Source of the DNA: Crocinitomicaceae bacterium
Lineage (GTDB): Bacteria > Bacteroidota > Bacteroidia > Flavobacteriales_D > Crocinitomicaceae
Direction: 5' to 3'
DNA length: 34,305 nt
Assembly: GCA_023262855.1 (NCBI GenBank)
Contig: JALQYQ010000057.1
Location: 1 to 34,305 of the forward strand
The notes under the pieces are model-generated. The model was not told where the DNA came from, ran no database searches, and saw nothing but the letters and a program-made list of their open reading frames with translations. Position numbers and translations under genes: made by a program. Shown here piece by piece: positions 17,216-24,637 of this stretch. The stretch's first letter is position 1, and each line of letters starts with the position of its first letter.

Positions 17216-17250
17216 AAAAGCCTCTTTCCAATTTTGGAGGGAGGCTTTTT
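17216..17250 (+). terminator. Intrinsic terminator after glnN
   Basis: A 9-bp outer stem (17216-17224 with 17241-17249) encloses a second small stem, TCCA (17227-17230) with TGGA (17235-17238), and is followed by T5 then CGTTTTT. It lies 20 bases after the glnN stop. Confidence 0.85.
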
Positions 17251-17291
17251 CGTTTTTAAGAAATACATTGTTGATAAACTTTCTCACTTTT

Positions 17292-17324
17292 TTTGAATCG
17301 ATTTTGAGGAACTTGTTACCTTTG
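17292..17324 (+). promoter_or_regulatory. Promoter of the response regulator gene
   Basis: TTTG (17292-17295), a 21-base spacer and TACCTTTG (17317-17324), an exact -7 match. It sits inside the longer TTG-initiated reading frame, which shows that frame's upstream start is not used. Confidence 0.7.
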
Positions 17325-17345
17325 TTTAAATTAATTCTAAATAAG

Positions 17346-18023
17346 GTGCACGTCATTTTAGCAGATAGTAACGATTTGGTAAGAGTAGGAATGCGAACTA
17401 TTCTGAATGCTCACGGCGGTTTTAAAATTGTTGGTGAAGCAAAAGACAAAGCTGAATTGTTGGAACTTGTTAAAAATTTTGGTGCAGCGGTAGTGTTGAT
17501 TGATTACACTTCTCCGGGCTTTGAAATCGACATCATACCAAAAGTAATAAGTCAAAATAAGCAAGTTAAATTCTTGGCAATTACCCCAGAACAATCTGCT
17601 CAAACGTTGGTAGATGCTTTGCGTTCAGGTGTTACTAGCTATGTTAAAAAAGATTGTGATTTAGCTGAAATCATCAATGCAGTAGAAGAAACGGGACACG
17701 GAAATAAATTTTTCTGTGGTCAAATCTTAGAAACAATTCAACGTGCTTCTATTGATGTTAACGATATTGATTTTGATTCCTTTTCCTGCGAACCAGTTAT
17801 TTTATCTGAACGAGAAAATGAAATCATCATTTTGATTGCAGAAGGAATGACGAATGGACAAATCGCAGAACAATTGTTTTTAAGTAATCATACAATCAAT
17901 ACGCATCGAAAAAATATCATGTCCAAATTAGGAGTGAAAAATACTGCTGGAATCGTAATGTATGCCGTGAAAACGAATTTGGTTTCTCCCAATAAGTTTT
18001 TATTTGCCGCGGATAATAATTGA
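17346..18023 (+). CDS. NarL/FixJ-type response regulator (REC + LuxR HTH)
   Basis: The 225-residue protein has a receiver domain (about 1-120) and a LuxR-type HTH (about 155-215: LSERENEIIILIAEGMTNGQIAEQL). In the receiver, D53 is the phosphoacceptor, T80 and K101 the switch residues. The first acidic position is D7 but the usual second acid is S8 (ADSND where ADDH is typical), so phosphorylation may be weak or altered. The start is GTG at 17346, placing VHVILAD at the N terminus; an in-frame TTG at 17268 lies before the promoter and is rejected. No kinase gene is adjacent. It follows glnN across a terminator, so any link to nitrogen control is only positional. Confidence 0.9.
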   Translation: MHVILADSNDLVRVGMRTILNAHGGFKIVGEAKDKAELLELVKNFGAAVVLIDYTSPGFEIDIIPKVISQNKQVKFLAITPEQSAQTLVDALRSGVTSYVKKDCDLAEIINAVEETGHGNKFFCGQILETIQRASIDVNDIDFDSFSCEPVILSERENEIIILIAEGMTNGQIAEQLFLSNHTINTHRKNIMSKLGVKNTAGIVMYAVKTNLVSPNKFLFAADNN

Positions 18024-18117
18024 TTTACAAGAGATTCAAAAATTCAAAGATTTGAAAATTTCATTATTTAAAATTTAAGAATTTGGTTTTGTAATTCGTT
18101 GTTTTTTATTCTATAGT

Positions 18118-18139
18118 AAAATTTAAATATTTAAATTTT
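18118..18139. repeat. 22-bp perfect AT palindrome
   Basis: The sequence from 18118 to 18139 equals its own reverse complement and contains only A and T (four A at one end, four T at the other). It lies in the 232-base gap between the response regulator and the sigma operon. It may be a weak terminator or a binding site; in DNA this AT-rich, chance is possible. Confidence 0.5.
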
Positions 18140-18217
18140 GCAATCGAAAATCACTGCGCTTTTCTTTATCAGGTTTTATAATTTTCAATTAAATTTTCAA
18201 TTGCCATTGAACCAATG

Positions 18218-18225
18218 TATCTTTG
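18218..18225 (+). promoter_or_regulatory. Candidate -7 promoter box of the sigma operon
   Basis: TATCTTTG matches TAnnTTTG exactly; the nearest TTG upstream is 14 bases away (18201-18203), shorter than usual. It overlaps an in-frame TTG at 18223, so translation must start downstream, at the ATG at 18256. Confidence 0.55.
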
Positions 18226-18255
18226 GAATGTATCAGGTTCAAAATAAACGAATCA

Positions 18256-19536
18256 ATGAAATTACTTTTGTTCATAGCTTTGATTGTCAGTGCAAGTTTT
18301 TCTTTCGCTCAAGTGAACAATCAAAATGAAAATTCGGTACCTGCGACAAATAATAGTGGAGTAATTAACTCTAACAATTCAAACGGAAATGGATTTAACT
18401 TGTCCGTTCCTGCAAACTCTTTAAGTGTTCCCGCTTCAGTTGAAGATGAAAACCAACTTGATACACTACAATTGGAAGAATTAAAAATTCAATCAAGTTC
18501 AAAGAAATACAAATCACTTGAAACGAAACAAGAAAAAGCGGTAATAGTTAAAGACCAAAATCAATTGTCAAGTCAATCTCAAAAAGTTTCTCAAAGCGCT
18601 GTTTCCTTTACACTTACAAAACAACAATCGTCAACTCAACGCACACAACGTTCACCTTCCATCCAACAACAAACGCAAATGAATCAAGTGGTTGATGACT
18701 TGGAACAAAACGCGCCAGAATCCTTTGAATACCATTATTTTAAATATGTCGCAGGAAATTATAACGTTTCACTTGTGGATGATTTGAAAAAAGCAGAGAG
18801 TTTGCGTCCTCAAAATTCGGATGTTCAAATTCAACTTGCTGCGTATCATATTATCATGAATGATGCTAAGAATGCGCAAGTATATTTGGATAAATTGATA
18901 AAGTCAACACGATTAAGTCAAGAAGCGCTTGATTATGCGGAAGATTTGTTGAAGTCAGCACCGGATAATGGAACATTAATTACGCATGGTTTTGATGATT
19001 CTTATGCATGTTATTATCTCCAAACAACGAAGAAGATTCGAACAGATGTCCGATTGATTTCCCTTGATTTCTTGCAAAGTGAAAAATATAGAACAGATTT
19101 AAAAACAGCTGCCTATATTTTGCCAGAAAAAGTGCTCATTGATGTTGATTATCTGAAAGAGTTTTGCCAAAAAAATGAATCTAAAGGATTGGCAATCTCA
19201 ATGACGACTCCAAAAGAGTATTTTCTTCCAATTCAACAAAATTTATTTGCTGTTGCGCTAGTATTCGAGTATCATAAAGAGTTGACTTACAATAATTTTT
19301 ACCGCAATGATTATTTGTGGAATGAAGAATTATCTAAAACGTTAATCAATAAAGCGACAACAGATAAAGCAAAACAACTTTCAGCAAATTATTTGCCAAT
19401 GTTGTTGTTTTTACATAAAACCTATACCGAATCGAAGGAAATGGAAAAGGTAAAAGAGGTTGACCAAGCGATGGATAAAGTGGCGGTTCAGTGCAAAAAA
19501 TATGATCAAGTGAAAAAAATCAAAGGTTCGTATTGA
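18256..19536 (+). CDS. Secreted protein with TPR-like and DUF2723-like segments, first gene of sigma operon
   Basis: The 426-residue protein has a signal peptide (MKLLLFIALIVSASFSFAQ), a low-complexity Asn/Ser/Gln-rich region (about 20-150), then a helical part with a TPR-like repeat (about 175-235). The stretch near 237-282 (DNGTLITHGFDDSYACYYLQ, then RTDVRLISLDFLQSEKY) resembles the soluble tail of Bacteroidota DUF2723 membrane proteins, where a segment like NGDNDTxPLWYxQ is followed by RxDVRVVNLSLLNTDWY. No transmembrane part is present, so it is only this tail. The function is not known; it may be the envelope sensor or output of the sigma system. Its TGA overlaps the ATG of the sigma gene by one base. 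The ATG at 18256 is chosen because it begins the signal peptide and lies after the promoter box. Confidence 0.7.
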   Translation: MKLLLFIALIVSASFSFAQVNNQNENSVPATNNSGVINSNNSNGNGFNLSVPANSLSVPASVEDENQLDTLQLEELKIQSSSKKYKSLETKQEKAVIVKDQNQLSSQSQKVSQSAVSFTLTKQQSSTQRTQRSPSIQQQTQMNQVVDDLEQNAPESFEYHYFKYVAGNYNVSLVDDLKKAESLRPQNSDVQIQLAAYHIIMNDAKNAQVYLDKLIKSTRLSQEALDYAEDLLKSAPDNGTLITHGFDDSYACYYLQTTKKIRTDVRLISLDFLQSEKYRTDLKTAAYILPEKVLIDVDYLKEFCQKNESKGLAISMTTPKEYFLPIQQNLFAVALVFEYHKELTYNNFYRNDYLWNEELSKTLINKATTDKAKQLSANYLPMLLFLHKTYTESKEMEKVKEVDQAMDKVAVQCKKYDQVKKIKGSY

Positions 19537-20126
19537 TGAAGATTTTCAGAGCACAACATAACACGTTCTCTGACGAGGAGTTGATGCAAGCAATCTCAAA
19601 AGGGGATAAGCGAGCATTCGATGAATTGTACAACCGTTATGCGGCTGCTTTGTTGCGTTATTTTATGCGTATGTTGTGGAAAGACCGCGAGAAATCGGAA
19701 GATTTTGTGCATGATCTTTTTGCAAAAATTGTCAATAAACCGGAATATTTTGATCCTACGCGTTCATTCAAAACCTGGGTGTATTCTGTTGCGAACAACA
19801 TGTGTAAAAACGAATACAAAAAAGCTGAAGTGCGCAAAGGAATGTCAAATGGTTTAGATAATCATTATGCATTGTCGGACACAAGCGTAAATGTGATGAA
19901 TGAGGTTCAAGATTCGTTTTTCCAAGAAGCATTTGTGAAGAATTTGGCAGAGTTAGATGATAAACACAAGGAAGCATTTAGTTTGCGTCACATTGAAGGT
20001 TTATCAATCAAGGAAATTGCAGAAGTACTCGAAATCAATGAAGGAACGGTTAAATCACGTTTGTTTTATGCAACCAAGTATTTGGCAGAAAGTTTAAAAG
20101 AGTTTAATCCTATAGAAAATCGTTAA
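19536..20126 (+). CDS. ECF RNA polymerase sigma factor
   Basis: The 196-residue protein has sigma region 2 (about 28-92: FDELYNRYAAALLRYF, then EDFVHDLFAKI and FKTWVYSVANNMCKNEYKK) and region 4 (about 135-185: LDDKHKEAFSLRHIEGLSIKEIAEVLEINEGTVKSRL), the layout of an extracytoplasmic-function sigma-70 factor. It directs RNA polymerase to a small set of promoters. The ATG at 19536 shares a base with the stop of the gene before (TGATG), and the stop directly abuts the ATG of the next gene, so the three are translationally coupled. Confidence 0.93.
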   Translation: MKIFRAQHNTFSDEELMQAISKGDKRAFDELYNRYAAALLRYFMRMLWKDREKSEDFVHDLFAKIVNKPEYFDPTRSFKTWVYSVANNMCKNEYKKAEVRKGMSNGLDNHYALSDTSVNVMNEVQDSFFQEAFVKNLAELDDKHKEAFSLRHIEGLSIKEIAEVLEINEGTVKSRLFYATKYLAESLKEFNPIENR

Positions 20127-20846
20127 ATGGAAAAGGAATTAGTAAATACAGTTTTAGAAAAAGAGTTCAATGAACTTTCAAGCAATGAGCGTATTGCATT
20201 GAATGACTATTGTAGTTCTGAAGAGGAGTTTGAGCAATTAAAAATGGTTTTTTTGAGCGTTGAAGCATTAAAGAAATCTGAAACAATTGTTCCGAGAACG
20301 GAAACGAAAAGTTCATTGGACGACATTTTTGCTCAGAAACATGGGCACAAACCAAGAGCTATCTGGTACAATTCAGCTTTAGTTGTTTTATATCCGAAAG
20401 AAAAGGCTTTTGTTAAACGACCGTTGGTGCAAATTGCTGCTATTGGTTTATTGTTTTTATTAGCTTATCCGTTAATTAATTCTACTAAAATTCAAGATCT
20501 AACTGAAACACAATTAGCAGAAGTGAAAGTTGAAAAACAAAACGCGAAGCCTTCAAGAGTGAAAACTTCGAATCCAGTTTCAACTGATTCAAATGTGGAA
20601 ACAGTTATTGAACCTATAATTTATACTCGTTCGGAACATGCTGATCCTATTTATGAAGAAGTGATGGTTGCAACTGCTGAAATGTCGGTTGAAGAATATA
20701 TTCCAGAACCTGAGGTCGTTTTTGCTGCCGAACCTGCAATGGCCGAACGACCTGATGGAATTTATACCGGAAGTTCAACAATAACGTTTTCTCAACCTGC
20801 AAGCGCACAACCTCAAGTATTTGATTTGCTCACTTCAACATTCTAA
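20127..20846 (+). CDS. Single-pass membrane protein, probable anti-sigma factor
   Basis: The 239-residue protein has an N-terminal cytosolic part (about 1-97), one transmembrane helix (about 98-118, QIAAIGLLFLLAYPL) and a long low-complexity extracytoplasmic tail rich in Glu, Pro, Ala and Thr. That topology, and its position directly after an ECF sigma gene with zero bases between, make an anti-sigma factor likely. The N-terminal part (LNDYCSSEEEFEQLKMVF) resembles the helical sigma-binding part of Bacteroidota anti-sigma proteins, but the zinc HxxxCxxC motif of ZAS-type factors is absent. The stop is directly adjacent to the stop of the convergent lipoprotein gene. Confidence 0.7.
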   Translation: MEKELVNTVLEKEFNELSSNERIALNDYCSSEEEFEQLKMVFLSVEALKKSETIVPRTETKSSLDDIFAQKHGHKPRAIWYNSALVVLYPKEKAFVKRPLVQIAAIGLLFLLAYPLINSTKIQDLTETQLAEVKVEKQNAKPSRVKTSNPVSTDSNVETVIEPIIYTRSEHADPIYEEVMVATAEMSVEEYIPEPEVVFAAEPAMAERPDGIYTGSSTITFSQPASAQPQVFDLLTSTF

Positions 20847-21317
20847 TCAAGGTCGTTTCAGAACATACGTATACGTTCCGTCATCTTTGCGTTCAATTGC
20901 AGTGACTTTTCGTTTTGAGACTGCTAAATTTTGCCAATTAACGAGGTAAACAATTCCATTTGATTGGTCGGTTTTGGTTCCAACTAAATGTTCTTGATAC
21001 GTGATTTCGCCTTTGCTATTGATACTTGAATTGTCCTGGTCATCATCGATATTCCATGATCCAAGATAACTTTGTCCTGTAGAGTTATCAATTTCTGAGA
21101 AGGTATAATCTTTGTCAAATGTAAGTTCGACATCCGAATATTCATCCGTTAAGTTCTTTTGAAAAATTGCATTATCTTTTTTGAAAGTTACTTTTTCAAA
21201 TCGCCATTCACCCATTATTTTATCCGAAGAAGTTTTAAAAAGTCCTTCTTTAGTACACGAAAAAAGCAACAAGCCCAGAATAGGGATAATCTTAAAAAGT
21301 GAAGATAAAGTTTTCAT
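20847..21317 (-). CDS. Small lipoprotein, lipocalin-like
   Basis: The 156-residue protein has a lipoprotein signal peptide with lipobox LLFSC (C21). The mature part starts with IMGEWRFEKVTF, followed by alternating strands (VELTFDKDYTFSE, YLGSWNID), the pattern of the lipocalin-like/DUF4923- or DUF5004-type lipoproteins that are abundant in Bacteroidota. No active-site residue is apparent, so function is unknown, possibly a small-molecule carrier on the outer membrane. A TAATTTTTG (minus strand, 21349-21341) is close to a -7 box, 23 bases before the ATG. It converges on the anti-sigma gene without any gap. Confidence 0.7.
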   Translation of the reverse strand: MKTLSSLFKIIPILGLLLFSCTKEGLFKTSSDKIMGEWRFEKVTFKKDNAIFQKNLTDEYSDVELTFDKDYTFSEIDNSTGQSYLGSWNIDDDQDNSSINSKGEITYQEHLVGTKTDQSNGIVYLVNWQNLAVSKRKVTAIERKDDGTYTYVLKRP

Positions 21318-21367
21318 AACATTTTTTTTGCCTTTGAAAACAAAAATTAAGCCATTATCGAATTGTA

Positions 21368-22126
21368 TTATAGCTTAATTGTAAAATGCTCTTTCACTTG
21401 CTGGGGACGTTTCAAAACTATTCCCATTCGAAATAAATCCATTGTTACATGGTAATCTGGATGTTGAACAAACCATTTCCAAGCATCAAGCATTGAATCG
21501 CTCCAACGAATGTCGTCGAGAATGAATATGGTATCGTTGTGTGTGAATTTTTCCAATTGAGACATGTACTTTTTCAATGCTTCACCGTCATGATGTCCAT
21601 CAACGAACACAAGATCAAATTGATCTCCAGTGTAATTTTCAAGGAAATCATCGAATGTTGACAAAACACTATTGATTGAGTTGATATTCAATTTCTCGAA
21701 CGTTTTTAATGCTTGTTTGCGTGTTTCAGGACAAGCTTCAACGGTTGTTATCGCTGCTCCTGGATTTCCTTCAGAAAGATGTATTGTTCCAATTCCAAGT
21801 GAGGTTCCAAACTCTAAAATTGTTTGTGGCTGATAGTGCTTTGCAAGTTTGAACAAAAGTTCACCATATTTCCCTTTTGAAGAGCTTGTTTTAAATATTT
21901 GTGAAATTTTTCGTTCGTTTCCTAAGTATTTTGAACCCGCTCCAAAATCAGTGATTTGAATGGTTTCATGGTTGGAACGCAAAGTAATAAACAGTTTTTC
22001 TCTTTTACTTTTAAAGGGCGAGTCAAGCTTCAATTGTAAACATTGATCTGTAAAATCGTACACAAAGGGTGAATGAGTTCCATGTCTTCCCTTGGCATTC
22101 CAACGATAATTTATATATTCGAACAT
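21368..22126 (-). CDS. SAM-dependent methyltransferase (class I, O-methyltransferase-like)
   Basis: The 252-residue protein has a Rossmann-type methyltransferase core: motif I ILEFGTSLGIGT (103-114), an acidic end of strand 2 in TVEACPET, and DLVFVDGHH (171-179), like the metal-binding part of catechol O-methyltransferase-type enzymes (Methyltransf_24). Before it is an unusual N-terminal region (1-95) starting FEYINYRWNAKGRHGTHSPFVYDF, a Bacteroidota-typical extension with unknown job. The substrate is unknown. The ATG at 22126 is preferred to 22168 since the FEYINYRWNAKGRHG start is typical for the family and 22168 would overlap the divergent gene. Only 40 bases separate it from the divergent DUF4301 gene. 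Confidence 0.85.
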   Translation of the reverse strand: MFEYINYRWNAKGRHGTHSPFVYDFTDQCLQLKLDSPFKSKREKLFITLRSNHETIQITDFGAGSKYLGNERKISQIFKTSSSKGKYGELLFKLAKHYQPQTILEFGTSLGIGTIHLSEGNPGAAITTVEACPETRKQALKTFEKLNINSINSVLSTFDDFLENYTGDQFDLVFVDGHHDGEALKKYMSQLEKFTHNDTIFILDDIRWSDSMLDAWKWFVQHPDYHVTMDLFRMGIVLKRPQQVKEHFTIKL

Positions 22127-22166
22127 TATATTCACGGTACAAATTAAAGAAAACTTTATCCAAATC

Positions 22167-23570
22167 ATGTCACATCAATTCACTGAGCAAGAAATAAATT
22201 CGCAAAGAGAAAAGGTATTTAATGAAAATCCTTCGTTGGAACTGGTTGCGGCATGTAAAATTGGTGAAGGAATTCTGCGTTTATCCGATGATGAAAAGGC
22301 TAGGTATATTGATACATACGTTCATGAGAATGTGCCCATTAGCTTTTTTATTCCTGCATCTGGATCGGGTTCTCGAATGTTTGAATTCTTGTATGAATTT
22401 TTGGAAGAACCAAATGATGAAAATCGATCAAAGGTTGAACGTTTTTTAAATTCAATAAGTGATTTTGCATTTTTCAAGCAATTACCGAAGGATAAACAAC
22501 GAGCGATTAAAGATCAAACTATTGAATTCGAAGAAATCGTTTCGTTTATTTTAAACAAAGATGGCTTAGGTTATGGACATTTGCCAAAAGGTTTAATTCC
22601 ATTTCACAACAACGATCCTTTCATTTTGAATCCGTTTCAAGAACAATTGATTCAGGGTGCAAAATTAAACAATGACAAATTTTCGTTTCATTTTACAATA
22701 CAATCTGCATTTGAGAAAGAAATTAGAAATGGAATTGAGCATATTGAAGGCTTAAGTGGAACTAGCTACAATGTAGATTTTTCAGAGCAATCTGTTCAAA
22801 CAAATTCAATTGCTTTTGATGAAGAAAAAAAGGTGTGTTTCAATGAGAAAAATGAGTTGATTACGCGGCCAGCTGGACATGGAGCTTTGCTTTCTCATTT
22901 AAATGCTATCGATGAAGAGCTAGTTTTTATTAAAAACATTGACAATCTGCAGCATTATAAAAATTCAGATTTAGCGATTGAAACTTGGAAAGTGTTGGGT
23001 GGTTTGTTATTAGATTTTAAAACAGAAGCAAAGAAAATATACGAAGCTCCAAGTGTACAAGCCTTATTGAAATTGAACGAGCGTTTTCAAGTGTTTTCAG
23101 AAAGTCAATTAAATGGAATCAAAACGGATGATTGCATCAAATCATTGTTGAATCGTCCTTCCCGCGTTTGTGGAATGGTTAAAAACGAAGGTCAGCCAGG
23201 TGGTGGACCATTTTGGGTAAATGATAACGGAGTTGTTACCAAACAGATTGTTGAAAAAGCACAGATTTCGATGAAAGGCGATCAATATCGTTTGATGGTA
23301 CAAAGTACGCATTTCAATCCAGTGATGATTGCTGCTTCTTCCATTTCACTCGAAGGGAAAAAGTTCGATTTAACTGAATTTAAAGACGATTCAAAGTTCT
23401 TTGTTGTGCGTAAAAAGCATCATGGAAAAGCAATACGTTTTATTGAATTACCTGGACTCTGGAATGGTAGCATGTCGAACTGGAACACCTTGTTCGTTGA
23501 AATTCCTTCTGAAACTTTTAGCCCGGTAAAAACGGTATTGGATTTATTAGAGGAAGCGCATAAAGGATAA
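22167..23570 (+). CDS. DUF4301 family protein, nucleotidyltransferase-like
   Basis: The 467-residue protein matches DUF4301, a family found mostly in Bacteroidota. PASGSGSRMF (63-72) and HLPKGLIPFH (138-147) resemble the nucleotide-binding G-x-G-x-R and the P-K-x-L-x-P segments of sugar-phosphate nucleotidyltransferases (GT-A-like fold), and TRPAGHGALLSHL (about 232-244) recalls the substrate pocket of UTP-dependent transferases. This suggests sugar or nucleotide activation; the actual substrate is unknown. A further conserved part is CGMVKNEGQPGGGPFWV (about 332-350). It is divergent from the methyltransferase gene and converges on the DUF58 gene across a hairpin. Confidence 0.8.
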   Translation: MSHQFTEQEINSQREKVFNENPSLELVAACKIGEGILRLSDDEKARYIDTYVHENVPISFFIPASGSGSRMFEFLYEFLEEPNDENRSKVERFLNSISDFAFFKQLPKDKQRAIKDQTIEFEEIVSFILNKDGLGYGHLPKGLIPFHNNDPFILNPFQEQLIQGAKLNNDKFSFHFTIQSAFEKEIRNGIEHIEGLSGTSYNVDFSEQSVQTNSIAFDEEKKVCFNEKNELITRPAGHGALLSHLNAIDEELVFIKNIDNLQHYKNSDLAIETWKVLGGLLLDFKTEAKKIYEAPSVQALLKLNERFQVFSESQLNGIKTDDCIKSLLNRPSRVCGMVKNEGQPGGGPFWVNDNGVVTKQIVEKAQISMKGDQYRLMVQSTHFNPVMIAASSISLEGKKFDLTEFKDDSKFFVVRKKHHGKAIRFIELPGLWNGSMSNWNTLFVEIPSETFSPVKTVLDLLEEAHKG

Positions 23571-23606
23571 GATAATCTTGCATCCAATTTTTTGCTGTGA
23601 AAAATT

Positions 23607-23630
23607 AGAATTTTAATCTTTTAAAATTCT
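23607..23630. terminator. Candidate bidirectional terminator
   Basis: AGAATTTTA (23607-23615) pairs with TAAAATTCT (23622-23630) around six bases, in the gap between two convergent genes. The stem is AT-rich and the T runs on either side are imperfect (TTTT after GGTC), so its strength is doubtful. Confidence 0.4.
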
Positions 23631-23639
23631 GGTCTTTTG

Positions 23640-24560
23640 TCAATACAATTTTTGTCTCTTCAGCATGTATTGCAACAGAATTTGCTCAAATCCAATATTG
23701 ATATCTGCAGCCATAAAATCAATTTGGTAATTCGTGCAACGCATTTTTAATTCGTTAAAATACTTGTCAATTGACTCGTGGTAAAAATCTTTGATTTCAG
23801 CAGGTTGCAATTTCATGCTTTCACCAGTTTCCATGTCAACCAAATTGTATGGTCGATTATCCAATTCAAAATCAACTTCCATTTTTTGATCTACTACATG
23901 AAATAGAATTACCTCATGTTTGTTGTGTTTCATGTGTTGAATTGCTTGAAATAACTCATCCAAATGGTTTGGATCATCCAACATGTCAGAGAAAATGATA
24001 ATCAAACTTCGCTGGTGACAAAGTTCTGCAACATCGTGAATTGATTGAATAGCATTTGTTCCTTTTTTCGCCCCTTCAGCATACTGCGTCATTCGTTTTT
24101 CCAATTCACTATATAAATAGCGATGATGCGCCATGGAAGATTTAGCTGCAGTGTGTAATTCTAACTTGTTTGAGAAAAAGGATAAACCCACAGCATCACG
24201 TTGTCGCTTCAATAATTCAATTAAAGATGCCGCAGAATACACGGAATAGTCGAATTTATTGAGTTCAGCGTCTTTTGGGAAATACATCGAACTTGAACAA
24301 TCAATCACAATTTGACAACGTAAATTCGTTTCTTCCTCGTATTTTTTAGTGAATAATTTACCGCTTCTTGCATACAGTTTCCAATCTATGTGACGAGTTG
24401 ATTCACCTTTATTATACAGACGATGTTCAGCAAATTCAACAGAAAAACCGTGGAATGGACTTTTATGCAATCCTGTAATAAAACCTTCAACGACTTGTTT
24501 CGCAAGTAATTCAAGATTTCCAAAATGCGCTAGTTTTAAACGATCAATGTTCTTATTCAC
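23640..24560 (-). CDS. DUF58 domain protein (VWA-like)
   Basis: The 306-residue protein fits the DUF58 family: the entry motif EHRLYNKGESTRHIDWKLYAR (start near 45), then a von Willebrand A-like domain with MIDAS DCSSSM (87-92) and FSDMLDD (about 190-196). DUF58 proteins usually act beside a MoxR AAA+ ATPase and VWA membrane proteins in the BatA-E type systems for envelope or stress tasks. No MoxR gene is in this window, so the partner must lie elsewhere. No membrane segment is seen. The start is GTG at 24560; a TAnnTTTA-like box (24572-24565) stands four bases before it. It is divergent from the MutS-like gene. Confidence 0.88.
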   Translation of the reverse strand: MNKNIDRLKLAHFGNLELLAKQVVEGFITGLHKSPFHGFSVEFAEHRLYNKGESTRHIDWKLYARSGKLFTKKYEEETNLRCQIVIDCSSSMYFPKDAELNKFDYSVYSAASLIELLKRQRDAVGLSFFSNKLELHTAAKSSMAHHRYLYSELEKRMTQYAEGAKKGTNAIQSIHDVAELCHQRSLIIIFSDMLDDPNHLDELFQAIQHMKHNKHEVILFHVVDQKMEVDFELDNRPYNLVDMETGESMKLQPAEIKDFYHESIDKYFNELKMRCTNYQIDFMAADINIGFEQILLQYMLKRQKLY

Positions 24561-24608
24561 GACTTAAAAATAAGGATTAATTTTTAGAATGTGCGGCTAA
24601 AGAATCAG

Positions 24609-24616
24609 TATGTTTG
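24609..24616 (+). promoter_or_regulatory. Candidate -7 promoter box of the MutS-like gene
   Basis: TATGTTTG matches TAnnTTTG exactly and ends 21 bases before the TTG start at 24638, the same spacing as at glnN and the response regulator. No TTG is at the -33 position. Confidence 0.5.
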
Positions 24617-24637
24617 CAATAACACAAAATCTTAAAA

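Noticed and set aside
17268..17345. Longer N terminus of the response regulator starting at TTG 17268
   Set aside because: The promoter box at 17317-17324 lies within this stretch and the receiver domain begins only at 17346.
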